DNA of 64,000 nucleotides from Microbacteriaceae bacterium (GCA_025352325.1 JANXTR010000038.1:1-64000); one strand, 5' to 3'; shown: positions 1 to 8,040, counted from the first letter of the stretch. Numbers and translations are program-made. The notes: generated from the letters alone by a model not told the origin.

Positions 1-168
1 GTCAAGTTTCGACGGGGTGACCGACGCCGCCGACGTGCGCTCCGCATCCGCTTCGGGTCCGGCCGGAGCCTCCGGTACGGGCGGGGTCCATTTCCAGCCC
101 TCGGGGGCGAGTTCGCCGAATTGCGGGCGAGGACGCTTGTCTTCGCCCGCAGTTCCTTCGTTTGGCAA
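1..168 (-). CDS. DUF6264-like small protein, N-terminal part only
   Basis: Partial gene running off the left edge of the window. Reading leftward from a TTG at 168 gives a proline- and alanine-rich start with the run RPRPQFGELAPEGWKW, which resembles the N-terminus of the DUF6264 family of Microbacteriaceae (small proteins, usually with membrane helices further on; none is visible here because the gene is cut). It begins 13 bp after the fbaA stop on the same strand, so it is probably cotranscribed with fbaA. No good Shine-Dalgarno is visible, so the TTG start is uncertain. Function is unknown. The family call rests on recalled similarity of one motif. Confidence 0.5.
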   Translation of the reverse strand, partial: MPNEGTAGEDKRPRPQFGELAPEGWKWTPPVPEAPAGPEADAERTSAASVTPSKLD

Positions 169-181
169 TGAGATGCGGCGC

Positions 182-1219
182 CTACTTACCGGCGTGCCCG
201 GCGGAACCGAGCTGGTGGGTGGCCTGCGTGACGCGGGCGGCCATGGCGTTCTCGGCGATCTTGACCCAGGAGCGCGGGTCGTAGATCTTCTTGTTTCCGA
301 CCTCACCGTCGACCTTGAGGAAGCCGTCGTAGTTCTTGAGCACGGTGTCCGCCACCGAGCGGCTGAACGCGTACTGAGTGTCGGTGTCGATGTTCATCTT
401 CACGACCCCGTTTGCGACCGCCTCGGCGATCTCGGCATCCGATGATCCCGATCCACCGTGGAAGACGAGGTCGAGCGGCTTCGCGCCGGTGCCGAACTTG
501 GCGGCGAGACCGGCCTGGATCGCGCCGAGCAGCTCCGGCTTGAGCACGACATTGCCCGGCTTGTAGACGCCGTGCACGTTGCCGAAGGTGAGGGCGGCCA
601 TGTAGCGACCCTGCTCACCTGAGCCGTTGCCCAAGCCGAGCGCCTCGACGGTCGCAATCGCGTCGTCCAGCGTCGTGTAGAGGTGCTCGTTGATCTCGTG
701 GCTGACGCCGTCCTCCTCGCCGCCGACGACGCCGATCTCGACCTCGAGGATCGCGTGGATCGCCTTCAGGCGGGGGAGCAGCAGAGCGGCCTGGGCCAGG
801 TTGTCGGCCAGCGGGATCGCCGAGCCGTCGAACATGTGCGATTGGAAGATCGGGTTGCCGCCGGACTTCACCTGCGCCTCGGATGCCGCGATGAGCGGCT
901 CGACGAAGCCGGCCAGGGCGTCCTGCGGGCAGTGGTCAGTGTGCAGCGCGACGGTGATCGGGTAATTCTTGGCGACCTCGGTGACGAAGCCGGCGAAGGC
1001 GAGAGCGCCCGTGGCGCGGGCCTTGACCGTCTGGCCGGCGAAGTAGTCCGCACCGCCCGTGGTGACCTGGATGATGCCGTCGGAGCCGGCCTCGGTCAGG
1101 CCCTGCAGCACGGAGTTGATCGTCGACGAGCTGGAGACGTTGACGGCGGGGAACGCGAAGCCGCGCGCCTTGGCGGTGTCGAGCATCTCCGCGTACTGAT
1201 CCGGGGTGGCGACGGGCAT
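182..1219 (-). CDS. fbaA: Fructose-bisphosphate aldolase, class II
   Basis: Cleaves fructose 1,6-bisphosphate to glyceraldehyde 3-phosphate and dihydroxyacetone phosphate in the cytosol (glycolysis and gluconeogenesis). The 345-residue length is typical of class II, zinc-dependent aldolases. Visible signatures are ALHTDHCPQD (residues 91-100, with the zinc-binding histidine), LEVEIGVVGGEEDG in the middle, the FHGGSGSSD phosphate-binding loop and the MNIDTDTQYAF stretch near the C-terminus. The ATG at 1219 follows AAGGAG with a 6-nt spacer. It lies 54 bp downstream of the GntR gene on the same strand and could be cotranscribed with it. It is probably the housekeeping aldolase; a link to the neighbouring sugar-acid operon is possible but not shown. 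Confidence 0.97.
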   Translation of the reverse strand: MPVATPDQYAEMLDTAKARGFAFPAVNVSSSSTINSVLQGLTEAGSDGIIQVTTGGADYFAGQTVKARATGALAFAGFVTEVAKNYPITVALHTDHCPQDALAGFVEPLIAASEAQVKSGGNPIFQSHMFDGSAIPLADNLAQAALLLPRLKAIHAILEVEIGVVGGEEDGVSHEINEHLYTTLDDAIATVEALGLGNGSGEQGRYMAALTFGNVHGVYKPGNVVLKPELLGAIQAGLAAKFGTGAKPLDLVFHGGSGSSDAEIAEAVANGVVKMNIDTDTQYAFSRSVADTVLKNYDGFLKVDGEVGNKKIYDPRSWVKIAENAMAARVTQATHQLGSAGHAGK

Positions 1220-1273
1220 GACGAACTCCTTGCGGGAACGGGGGCGTGGTCCTGGCGAGTCTACTGAAACGGG

Positions 1274-2056
1274 TCAGGGTGTCGTCGCCGTGGCCGGAGC
1301 GGAGGTCGTCGTGGCCGTGGCCGTGCTGGTCGCCATCAGGGTGAGTCGCTCGGTCGCCGTGACCATGTGGTGCGCCATTGCGGATGCCGCAGCATCCCCA
1401 TCGCGTCGCGAGATGGCGTCGAACACCGCCGTGTGCTCGGCGAGGGCGGTGCGCGCCTGCTCCGGATCCTGGACGGCCCGATCCACCCACACCCGCAGCA
1501 ACGAGCGGATGATCTGCAGCAGATCGAGAAGCACGGTGTTGCCTGTGCTGGCCGCCAGCTCCTGGTGGAAGTGCAGGTCGGCTTCGACGAACTTCGCCAG
1601 CTCGGGCAGGGACGCGCGCATCCGCTCCACCGCGGCGCGGAGCCGGGCGAGCTGCTCCGCGGTCATCCGCTCGGCTGCCAACCGCGCGGCGTAGATCTCG
1701 AGGGCGCCGCGGACCTCGGCCAGCTCGACGGTGCTGCGGGCGCCGATCATCATGCCCCAGCTGAGGCTCTGGGGGAGCAGTTCGCTCGCGCTGCCCCGGA
1801 GGTATGTCCCGGACCCTGGCCGCACGTCGACCACCCCGAGGATTTCGAGCGCGGCAAGCGCCTCACGCACCGCCGAGCGGCCGACCTCGAGAGTGGCGGA
1901 GAGCTGCCGCTCCGGGGGGAGCCGGGTGCCGGGCGCGATCGACCCGCTGGTGAAGAGGTCGAGCAGCCGGGTGGCGACGGCCGAGACCGCGCTGCCTGAC
2001 GGCATCCGGCCGAGGGCCGCCACGATCTCCGCGGACTGGTCACGGTAGGCGGGCAT
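1274..2056 (-). CDS. GntR-family (FadR/FCD) transcriptional regulator
   Basis: A DNA-binding regulator of about 260 residues. The N-terminal winged helix (about residues 10-75) contains PGTRLPPERQLSATLEVGRSA followed by a wing ending RPGSGTYLR. The C-terminal all-helical FCD domain (about 95-235) carries the metal/ligand residues expected of the family, namely EADLHFHQEL, the AEHTAVFDAI histidine and AHHMV. The last 20 residues are a low-complexity Thr/Ala tail. An upstream TTG at 2092 would lie inside the operator; the ATG at 2056 sits 6 nt after a -10 (TACAGT) and is preferred, making the mRNA leaderless. It is divergent from the apionate-type operon and is inferred to be its ligand-responsive repressor and its own repressor. 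FCD regulators usually bind sugar acids or other small carboxylates, which suits that role. Confidence 0.9.
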   Translation of the reverse strand: MPAYRDQSAEIVAALGRMPSGSAVSAVATRLLDLFTSGSIAPGTRLPPERQLSATLEVGRSAVREALAALEILGVVDVRPGSGTYLRGSASELLPQSLSWGMMIGARSTVELAEVRGALEIYAARLAAERMTAEQLARLRAAVERMRASLPELAKFVEADLHFHQELAASTGNTVLLDLLQIIRSLLRVWVDRAVQDPEQARTALAEHTAVFDAISRRDGDAAASAMAHHMVTATERLTLMATSTATATTTSAPATATTP

Positions 2057-2062
2057 GGGGTG

Positions 2063-2092
2063 ACTGTACAAGCTCGCGCTCAAACTGGTCAA
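2063..2092 (-). promoter_or_regulatory. Promoter of the gntR gene
   Basis: On the minus strand, a -35 TTGACC (2092-2087), an 18-nt spacer and a -10 TACAGT (2068-2063) are followed 6 nt later by the ATG at 2056. The -35 box lies inside the palindromic operator, so binding there would shut off this promoter. This is a sequence-pattern prediction. Confidence 0.6.
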
Positions 2093-2101
2093 CCGGTTGA
2101 C
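2088..2101. promoter_or_regulatory. Palindromic operator shared by two divergent promoters
   Basis: GTCAACCGGTTGAC is a perfect 14-bp palindrome. It contains part or all of the -35 boxes of both divergent promoters, TTGACC for gntR and TTGACA for the kinase operon. FadR-type GntR proteins typically bind short palindromes of this size. It is the obvious candidate site for the regulator encoded next door, acting on both promoters at once. Confidence 0.65.
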
Positions 2102-2126
2102 AAGCGACCCTGGTCGCGTCGATACT
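2097..2126 (+). promoter_or_regulatory. Promoter of the lerK-derI-lerI-oiaC/apnO operon
   Basis: A consensus -35 TTGACA (2097-2102), an 18-nt spacer and a -10 GATACT (2121-2126) lie 7 nt before the ATG at 2134, implying a leaderless operon transcript. The -35 overlaps the palindromic operator. This is a pattern-based prediction. Confidence 0.65.
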
Positions 2127-2133
2127 GAGCCCC

Positions 2134-3870
2134 ATGACCCGCCTGTTCAATGATCCCGCGGCCTTCGCCGACGAAATGATCGACGGATTCGTCGCGGCGA
2201 ACCGCCGTCACGTGCGCGCCGTCCCCGGAGGCGTCGTGCGCGGCACCCGCAGCGAGCCCGGCTCGGTCGCCGTCGTCATCGGCGGCGGCTCGGGGCACTA
2301 CCCCGCGTTCGGCGGTCTGGTCGGGCCCGGGATCGCCCACGGTGCAGCCATGGGCAACCTGTTCGCGTCGCCCTCCCGTCAGCAGGTGCACTCGGTGGCG
2401 GCCGCCGCAGAGCACGGGGGCGGCATCCTGCTCAGCTACGGCAATTACGCGGGCGACGTGCTCAACTTCGACGCCGCCCAGGAGCAGCTCCGTGCCGAGG
2501 GATTCGACTGCCGGACAGTCCTGGTGACCGACGACGTGTCGAGCGCCCCAGCCTCCGAACGCTCGCGCAGGCGTGGGATCGCTGGCGACTTCGTCGTCTT
2601 CAAGATCGCCGGAGCGGCGGCCCAGGCGGGCTACACCCTCGACGCGACGGAGCACGTGGCGCGTGTGGCAAACGATCGCACCCGCAGCTTCGGCGTCGCG
2701 TTCAGCGGCTGCACGCTGCCCGGTGCCGCGGCCCCGCTGTTCACCGTGCCGGAGGGGCGCATGGCCCTCGGGCTGGGCATCCACGGCGAGCCGGGCGTGG
2801 GCGAGGTGGCGGTTCCGACCGCCGACGAGCTGGCGGCACTGTTCGTCGACACGCTGCTGGGCGAGCTTCCCGACGGGGTGGGTACGGCATCTGGCCAGCG
2901 CGCCGCGGTCGTGCTCAACGGCCTCGGCTCGGTGAAGTACGAGGAGCTTTTCGTCGTCTACCGACGGATCGCGCAGCTGCTCGAGGCGGCGGGCGTCGAG
3001 ATCGTCGACCCGGAGGTCGGCGAGTTCTGCACCAGCTTCGACATGGCGGGTGCCTCGCTCACCCTGCTCTGGTTGGACGACGAGCTCGAGGCCCTCTGGT
3101 GCGCGCCGGCCGACACCCCCGCCTTCCGCAAGGGCGCGATCGATGCCGGCGAGCAGCTGGATGACGCCGAGCTCGCCGCCCCTGTCGCGGCGATGGTCAT
3201 CCCGCCCGCGAGTCCAGTCTCGCGCGCGGCCGCCGTCACCGCCTCCCGCGCCCTGGAGACGCTGAGCCAGACGGTCGACGCGCACGTCGACGAGCTCGGC
3301 CGCATCGACGCCGTCGCCGGGGACGGCGATCACGGCATCGGGATGCAGCGCGGGGCGCACGCCGCGATCATCGCCGCCCGCAAAGCGCTCGACGCGGGCG
3401 CGGGTGCCGGAACGCTGCTCGATCTCGCCGGGGACGCCTGGGCCGACCGCGCGGGCGGCACTTCGGGCGCGCTCTGGGGTCTCGCCCTGCAGGCGATGGG
3501 CGCTCGACTCGGCGACGAGGAGGCACCCGTCGGAACCGCCGTCTCGGCGGGCGTGGATGCCGCGCTCGCCGGCATCACGCGCTACGGCAAGGCGCAGTTG
3601 GGCGACAAGACAATGGTGGACGCGCTCGTCCCCTTCGCCGAGACCCTCCGCTCCGAGCTCGGCGGGGGAGCGGGGCTCGCCCGCGCCTGGACCGCCGCAG
3701 CGCGCGCCGCGACGGACGCCGCCGCCGCGACCGCCGACATCCCGGCACGGCTGGGTCGCGCCCGCACGCACGGCGACGCCAGCCTTGGCACCGTCGACGC
3801 CGGCGCCCACTCCTTCGCGCTGATCGCGACCGCGATCGGCGCACTGCTTTTAGAAACGGAAGATCGATGA
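2134..3870 (+). CDS. lerK: DhaK-DhaL ATP-dependent kinase, probable L-erythrulose 1-kinase
   Basis: A 578-residue fused kinase. The N-terminal DAK1 (DhaK) domain, about residues 1-330, has the [10 protein letters not shown] loop and [10 protein letters not shown], in which His217 is the residue expected to bind the ketone substrate covalently. The C-terminal DAK2 (DhaL) nucleotide domain, about 370-570, carries the Mg-ATP motif DGDHG (397-401) and GGTSGALWG. Fused ATP-dependent enzymes of this family phosphorylate dihydroxyacetone or, when encoded beside RpiB- and TIM-like isomerases, tetruloses (LerK/DerK). The gene order here favours L-erythrulose, giving L-erythrulose 1-phosphate. It is first in the operon, probably leaderless, and its stop overlaps the next start (ATGA). 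Dihydroxyacetone kinase is the alternative; family certain, substrate inferred. Confidence 0.85.
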   Translation: MTRLFNDPAAFADEMIDGFVAANRRHVRAVPGGVVRGTRSEPGSVAVVIGGGSGHYPAFGGLVGPGIAHGAAMGNLFASPSRQQVHSVAAAAEHGGGILLSYGNYAGDVLNFDAAQEQLRAEGFDCRTVLVTDDVSSAPASERSRRRGIAGDFVVFKIAGAAAQAGYTLDATEHVARVANDRTRSFGVAFSGCTLPGAAAPLFTVPEGRMALGLGIHGEPGVGEVAVPTADELAALFVDTLLGELPDGVGTASGQRAAVVLNGLGSVKYEELFVVYRRIAQLLEAAGVEIVDPEVGEFCTSFDMAGASLTLLWLDDELEALWCAPADTPAFRKGAIDAGEQLDDAELAAPVAAMVIPPASPVSRAAAVTASRALETLSQTVDAHVDELGRIDAVAGDGDHGIGMQRGAHAAIIAARKALDAGAGAGTLLDLAGDAWADRAGGTSGALWGLALQAMGARLGDEEAPVGTAVSAGVDAALAGITRYGKAQLGDKTMVDALVPFAETLRSELGGGAGLARAWTAAARAATDAAAATADIPARLGRARTHGDASLGTVDAGAHSFALIATAIGALLLETEDR

Positions 3871-4373
3871 GCGAACTCGCCGCGCCGCGCCTCGCACCAC
3901 TGCACCTCGTCCCCCTCCGCCTCGTGATCGGCTGCGACGATGCCGGCTTCGAGTACAAGGAGATCCTGAAGCGGGATCTTGAGGCGAACGGACTCGTCGC
4001 GTCCGTCGTCGACGTGGGTGTGGATGCCGACGGCCACACGTCCTACCCCCGGGTGGCGATCGCGGCCGCCGAGCTCGTGGCCTCGGGCGCGGCGGACCGC
4101 GCACTGCTCATTTGCGGCACCGGGCTGGGAGTCGCCATCTCGGCGAACAAGGTGCCGGGCATCCGGGCCGTCACCGCCCATGACGGCTTCTCGGTGGAGC
4201 GCGCGGTGCTCAGCAACAACGCGCAGGTGCTCTGCATGGGGCAGCGGGTCGTCGGCATCGAGCTCGCCCGCCGCAACGTGCGCGAGTGGCTGACGTACCG
4301 CTTCGACGAGACCAGCGCCAGCGTTGAAAAAATCGCAGACATCGAGCGGTACGAGAGCAGCGGCTCCTGCTGA
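3867..4373 (+). CDS. derI: RpiB-family isomerase, probable D-erythrulose 4-phosphate isomerase
   Basis: A 168-residue RpiB/LacAB-type sugar-phosphate isomerase with about 17 extra N-terminal residues. Family signatures are GCDDAGF (22-28), the [14 protein letters not shown] active-site loop with Cys83, His105 in TAHDGFS, and [14 protein letters not shown] (117-130) for phosphate binding. RpiB itself interconverts ribose and ribulose 5-phosphates; paralogues in tetrulose pathways (EryI/DerI) interconvert D-erythrulose 4-phosphate and D-erythrose 4-phosphate. Its place between a tetrulose-type kinase and a TIM-like isomerase points to the latter role, feeding the pentose phosphate pathway. It overlaps the kinase gene by 4 nt and the next start by 1 nt (TGATG). 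A general ribose 5-phosphate isomerase cannot be excluded. Confidence 0.85.
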   Translation: MSELAAPRLAPLHLVPLRLVIGCDDAGFEYKEILKRDLEANGLVASVVDVGVDADGHTSYPRVAIAAAELVASGAADRALLICGTGLGVAISANKVPGIRAVTAHDGFSVERAVLSNNAQVLCMGQRVVGIELARRNVREWLTYRFDETSASVEKIADIERYESSGSC

Positions 4374-5152
4374 TGCCCGTGACGGTCGGCGTCAGTCTGA
4401 AGATGTACTTCGGGCAGAGCGAGGCCCGCGCGTGGTTCGCCCGCGTGGCCGAGCTGGTGCGCTCGCCGCAGGGGGTCGCAGTGATGGATGGCACGGTCGA
4501 GCTGTTCGTGATCCCCGGGTACCTCGCCATCGCGTCGGCGCGGGAGGCCTTCGCAGGCACCCCCGTGCTGGTCGGCGCTCAGGATCTGGCGGCCGAGGAC
4601 TCCGGCGCCTTCACCGGCGAGGTGAGCGGTTCCGAGCTCGCCGAGGTGGGCGTGCGGGTCGCCGAGGTCGGTCATGCTGAGCGGCGCCGGTTGTTCGGCG
4701 AGACGGATCAGCTCGTCGCCGCCAAGACCGCCGCCGCTCTGCGCAATGGGATCGTGCCGGTGCTCTGTCTGGGGGAGACCGAGCGGAGTCCGGCCGAGGA
4801 CGCCGCCGCCTTCGTCGTCACCCAGTTGCACGATGCGCTGGCCGGCGCGGCGGCCGGCCGGGTGATCGTCGCCTACGAGCCGGTCTGGGCGATTGGCGCT
4901 GCGGAGCCCGCGACGGCCGAGCACATCCTCCCCGTCACGCGGGCAGTCCGTGCCGCGCTCGACGCGCTCCCGGATCGCGCCGGCAGCTCGGTCGTCTACG
5001 GCGGCAGCGCCGGTCCCGGGCTGCTGACGCGGCTCGCGCATGGCGAAGGCGGCTCGGTCGACGGCCTGTTCCTCGGCCGGTTCGCGCACGATACCTCCGC
5101 CCTCGGCGCCGTGGTGTCCGAGGCGTCGAATCTCGCGGGGCGCCGCGCGTGA
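4373..5152 (+). CDS. lerI: TIM-family isomerase, probable L-erythrulose 1-phosphate isomerase
   Basis: A 259-residue triose-phosphate-isomerase-like protein. The catalytic lysine (Lys10 in SLKMY), electrophile histidine (His101 in GHAERR) and base glutamate (Glu169 in YEPVWAIG) are all present, as is the YGGSAGPG phosphate loop. The asparagine of the classical TIM NxK motif is serine (S8-L9-K10) and the usual GHSERR is GHAERR, marks of a divergent paralogue rather than the glycolytic enzyme; as I recall, characterised LerI/EryH enzymes also have serine there. Expected reaction: L-erythrulose 1-phosphate to D-erythrulose 4-phosphate, between the kinase and the RpiB enzyme. Its stop overlaps the next GTG start (GTGA), so translation is coupled. 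Confidence 0.85.
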   Translation: MPVTVGVSLKMYFGQSEARAWFARVAELVRSPQGVAVMDGTVELFVIPGYLAIASAREAFAGTPVLVGAQDLAAEDSGAFTGEVSGSELAEVGVRVAEVGHAERRRLFGETDQLVAAKTAAALRNGIVPVLCLGETERSPAEDAAAFVVTQLHDALAGAAAGRVIVAYEPVWAIGAAEPATAEHILPVTRAVRAALDALPDRAGSSVVYGGSAGPGLLTRLAHGEGGSVDGLFLGRFAHDTSALGAVVSEASNLAGRRA

Positions 5153-6786
5153 TCGGCCTCGGCACCTACGCCTTCTTCTGGCAGCACTCCGACCGAGCGA
5201 CCGAGCCGCTGACCCTCGCCGAGATGCTGCAGCGCACGCGCGAGCTCGGCGTCGACCTCTTCCAGATCTGCGACTACGCGCCAATGCTCGGGTACTCGGC
5301 GGCCGAGCTGCGGGAGCTGCGCGCGATGGCCGACGGGCTCGGCATCCGGCTCGAGCTGGGCACGAAGGGGATCACCGTCGAGCGCCTCGCAACCTTCCTG
5401 CAGCTGGCCACCATGCTGGGGGCGACGCTCGTGCGCAGCATGACGAACGGCCCCGGGTCGCGTCCCACCACCGCCGAGGCTGAGGGGCTGCTGCGCACGG
5501 CACTCCCCGCCTACGAGGACGCGGGCGTCACGCTCGCGCTCGAGACCTACGAGCAGCTGTCCTCGGCGACGCTGGTCGGTCTGGTGGAGACCATCGCCAG
5601 CGACGCCCTCGGCATCTGCCTCGATCCGGCGAACACCGTCGCCGGGCTCGAGAACCCCCGCGAGGTCGTCGAGCGCTGCGCGCCGTACACGAAGAACCTC
5701 CACGTCAAGGGCTTCGCCTTCGCGCGTCAGGACGGCTGGGTGGGCTTCACCCTCGTCGGCGCCCCCCTAGGCACCGGGCTCCTCGACTACGACCACGAGG
5801 TCCGGACCCTCGATCCGGATGCCCGCGGCATCAACCGCATCGTGGAGCACTGGCTCCCCTGGCAGGGCTCGTACGCCGAGACCGCGGCGCAAGAGAACGA
5901 CTGGACGCTCACCACCACCACCGAGTCGATCGGCACCGAGTCCCTCACCATCGCCGTCGTCGGCGCCGGCGGCAAGATGGGCATGCGCGTCTCGAACAAC
6001 CTGGTGAAGACCCGCCACACTGTCCTCTACAGCGAGAGCTCTTCCGCCGGCCAGGAGCGCGTCACCGCGACCGGTCGCACCCTGACCGCGACCGAGGAGG
6101 CGGTGTCCGAAGCGGATGTCGTCGTGCTCGCCGTTCCCGATCTCGCTCTCAAGACCGTCTCGGCCGCCGTCGTTCCGTTGATGACGTCAGGCGCGATCCT
6201 GCTGACGCTCGACCCGGCCGCCGTCTACGCGGGCCTGTTCACGCGACGCAAGGATGTCATCCAGGCGGTCACGCACCCCTGCCATCCCTCGGTCTTCGTC
6301 GAGCGTCACACGCCCGAGGAGTACGCGGACACCTTCGGCGGTATCGCCGCGCTGCAGGACGCGATCGCGGCCATCGAGAGCGACGACCTCGAGCACAAGC
6401 GGATCGTCGAGACCGTCGTGCGCGTGATCTTCGCCCCGGTCGGCGACGTGCACTGGGTTACCGTCAAGCAGCTCGCCCAGCTCGAGCCCACCCTCGTCGA
6501 GACGATCGCGTGCATGATCGGCGCGCTCCTGAAGGAGGCGCTTGATGAGGCCGTCAACACGATGGGTGTTCCCGAGCCGGCGGCCCGCGCCATCCTGCTC
6601 GGTCACACCCAGGTCGCGCTCGCGAACACGCTGAAGGGCGACAACCCGTTGAGCGACGCCTGCCTGATCGCGATGGACTATGGCCGCTCGAACATCATCA
6701 AGGAGGACTGGAAGAAGGTGTTCCAAGACGACGAACTCGACAAGAACCTCGCCGTGATGCTGCACCTCGACCACATCGAGCGCTAG
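5149..6786 (+). CDS. Two-domain fusion: OiaC-like decarboxylase plus ApnO-like D-apionate oxidoisomerase
   Basis: A 545-residue protein with two separable halves. Residues 1-255 form a xylose-isomerase-like TIM barrel with candidate metal ligands Glu132 (LALETYEQ), Asp159 (CLDPANT) and His185 (NLHVKGF). Residues 265-545 begin with a Rossmann motif, VVGAGGKMG (270-278), followed by THPCHPSVF and an all-helical PGDH_C-type domain. Stand-alone relatives of the two halves are, by recall, 3-oxo-isoapionate decarboxylase (OiaC) and NAD-dependent D-apionate oxidoisomerase (ApnO), consecutive steps in D-apionate breakdown to L-erythrulose and CO2. The kinase and two isomerases encoded before it would take L-erythrulose to D-erythrose 4-phosphate. 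It starts at GTG 5149, overlapping lerI by 4 nt. The barrel could instead be an EryC-like tetrulose phosphate epimerase. No transporter or apionolactonase is in the window. Confidence 0.8.
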   Translation: MIGLGTYAFFWQHSDRATEPLTLAEMLQRTRELGVDLFQICDYAPMLGYSAAELRELRAMADGLGIRLELGTKGITVERLATFLQLATMLGATLVRSMTNGPGSRPTTAEAEGLLRTALPAYEDAGVTLALETYEQLSSATLVGLVETIASDALGICLDPANTVAGLENPREVVERCAPYTKNLHVKGFAFARQDGWVGFTLVGAPLGTGLLDYDHEVRTLDPDARGINRIVEHWLPWQGSYAETAAQENDWTLTTTTESIGTESLTIAVVGAGGKMGMRVSNNLVKTRHTVLYSESSSAGQERVTATGRTLTATEEAVSEADVVVLAVPDLALKTVSAAVVPLMTSGAILLTLDPAAVYAGLFTRRKDVIQAVTHPCHPSVFVERHTPEEYADTFGGIAALQDAIAAIESDDLEHKRIVETVVRVIFAPVGDVHWVTVKQLAQLEPTLVETIACMIGALLKEALDEAVNTMGVPEPAARAILLGHTQVALANTLKGDNPLSDACLIAMDYGRSNIIKEDWKKVFQDDELDKNLAVMLHLDHIER

Positions 6787-6889
6787 CCGCTCCCCGCCCG
6801 CGACCGGCGTCGTTCGCTAGAGTTGGAGCGCGCTCACCACCACCTCGGCGCATTCCTTTGTCACGTCGATCGACAGGATGCATCCCCTC

Positions 6890-7894
6890 ATGGTGGGCAC
6901 CGAAACTGGCACTCTCTTCCTCAACCCCGACCGCAATCTCGCGCTCGAACTCGTTCGGGCGACGGAGGCGGCCGCGATCCGGGCCACCCCCTTCATCGGT
7001 CGTGGCGACAAGAACGCGGCGGACGGTGCGGCCGTGGATGCGATGCGCAAGTTTCTCGGAACGGTCAACTTCGCTGGCACCGTCGTCATCGGCGAGGGTG
7101 AGAAAGACAAGGCACCGATGCTCTACAACGGCGAGGTCGTCGGCAACGGGCACGGCCCCGCGTGCGACATCGCGGTAGATCCGATCGATGGCACCTCGCT
7201 CACCGCGGCCGGTCGGCAGAACGCGATCTCGATGATCGCGGCCGCCGATCGCGGGGCGATGCTCGACGCGCACATGGTGTTCTACATGCAGAAGATCGTC
7301 ACCGGTCCGGAGGGGATCGGAGTCGTCGACATCCGCCGGCCGATCGGCGAGAACATCCGGGCCCTGGCGAAGGCGAAGGGCAAAAGCGTCGGCGAGATGT
7401 ACATCGGTGTGCTCGATCGGCCGCGTCACGAGCAGCTCATCGCCGACATCCGGGCCGCCGGAGCGGGCACCCGCCTGCTGCTCGACGGCGACGTCGCGGG
7501 CGGGATCAACGCGGCCAGCTACGAGGGCCGCCTCGACATGTGCGTCGGCACCGGCGGCAGCCCCGAGGGCGTGGCCACGGCGTGCGCGATCAAGGCGCTC
7601 GGCGGACTCATCCAGACGATCCTGGCGCCGAAGACCGACGACGAGACCCAGAAGGGTCTGGATGCCGGGCTCCTGTTCGACCACGTCTACACCGCCGACG
7701 AACTCGTGACGGGCGACAACACCTTCTTCGTCGCGACCGGAGTCACCGATGGCATGCTGACCCGCGGCGTGCAGCGCAAGGGGCCGATCATCCGCACCGA
7801 GAGCATCGTGCTGCGGGCGCGCTCGGGCACGGTCCGCCGCATCATCGCGGATCACCGGGTCGAGAAGTGGTTGGGGGAGAACTACGGCGAGTAG
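6890..7894 (+). CDS. glpX: Class II fructose-1,6-bisphosphatase
   Basis: Hydrolyses fructose 1,6-bisphosphate to fructose 6-phosphate, the committed gluconeogenic step in actinobacteria, which rely on the GlpX type. Recognisable elements are the VVIGEGEKDKAPML metal-binding segment, AVDPIDGTSLTAAG, DGDVAGGINAA and GTGGSPEGVATACA, as in the Li+-sensitive inositol-phosphatase-like fold. The length of 334-338 residues is normal. Two ATGs compete: 6878, with CAGG directly against it, and 6890, with AGGA 11 nt upstream; I prefer 6890 weakly. It follows the apionate-type operon by about 100 bp on the same strand. Erythrose 4-phosphate from that operon would meet hexose phosphates here, but GlpX is most simply a housekeeping gene. 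Confidence 0.95.
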   Translation: MVGTETGTLFLNPDRNLALELVRATEAAAIRATPFIGRGDKNAADGAAVDAMRKFLGTVNFAGTVVIGEGEKDKAPMLYNGEVVGNGHGPACDIAVDPIDGTSLTAAGRQNAISMIAAADRGAMLDAHMVFYMQKIVTGPEGIGVVDIRRPIGENIRALAKAKGKSVGEMYIGVLDRPRHEQLIADIRAAGAGTRLLLDGDVAGGINAASYEGRLDMCVGTGGSPEGVATACAIKALGGLIQTILAPKTDDETQKGLDAGLLFDHVYTADELVTGDNTFFVATGVTDGMLTRGVQRKGPIIRTESIVLRARSGTVRRIIADHRVEKWLGENYGE

Positions 7895-7934
7895 CCCCGC
7901 GCCGCGCCGCGCCGCGCGGGTGCGGGTGCGGCGT

Positions 7935-7960
7935 CGAACTGCACCAATTGGTGCAGTTCG
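7935..7960. repeat. Perfect 26-bp intergenic palindrome after glpX
   Basis: The half-site CGAACTGCACCAA is followed directly by its exact reverse complement with no spacer. It lies 40 bp after the glpX stop and 80 bp before the TetR operator, with no T-tract. It could form a cruciform or a hairpin that ends glpX transcription, be a regulator site, or be one copy of a REP-like family; similar GAACTGCA-type arms appear near 12441 and 46830. Confidence 0.6.
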
Positions 7961-8040
7961 GAACCGTCGCCCGACCATGTGCGAACGTTCGGCGTGCTGC
8001 CGTCGTGCGCACAGCGACGCGTCACACCGCCAGGCTTGCG

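Noticed and set aside
182-1219. fbaA considered as a member of the apionate operon
   Set aside because: It runs in the opposite direction and is highly similar to the housekeeping class II aldolase; only shared position links them.
2057-2092. TTG start at 2092 for the GntR regulator
   Set aside because: It would put 12 extra residues inside the operator and promoter; ATG 2056 has a -10 6 nt upstream and starts just before the winged helix.
2089-3810. A 573-codon open frame antisense to the kinase gene, and other very long antisense frames (for example 46632-49277 minus and 56086-58593 plus)
   Set aside because: They are shadow frames of GC-rich codon usage. Their translations are Arg/Gly/Ala/Pro-rich without domains, and they lie opposite clearly recognisable genes.
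5149-6786. Two-domain protein read as a 6-phosphogluconate dehydrogenase
   Set aside because: The N-terminal half is a TIM barrel, the Rossmann half has THPCHPSVF and lacks the 6PGDH signature, and the neighbours encode tetrulose-phosphate enzymes.
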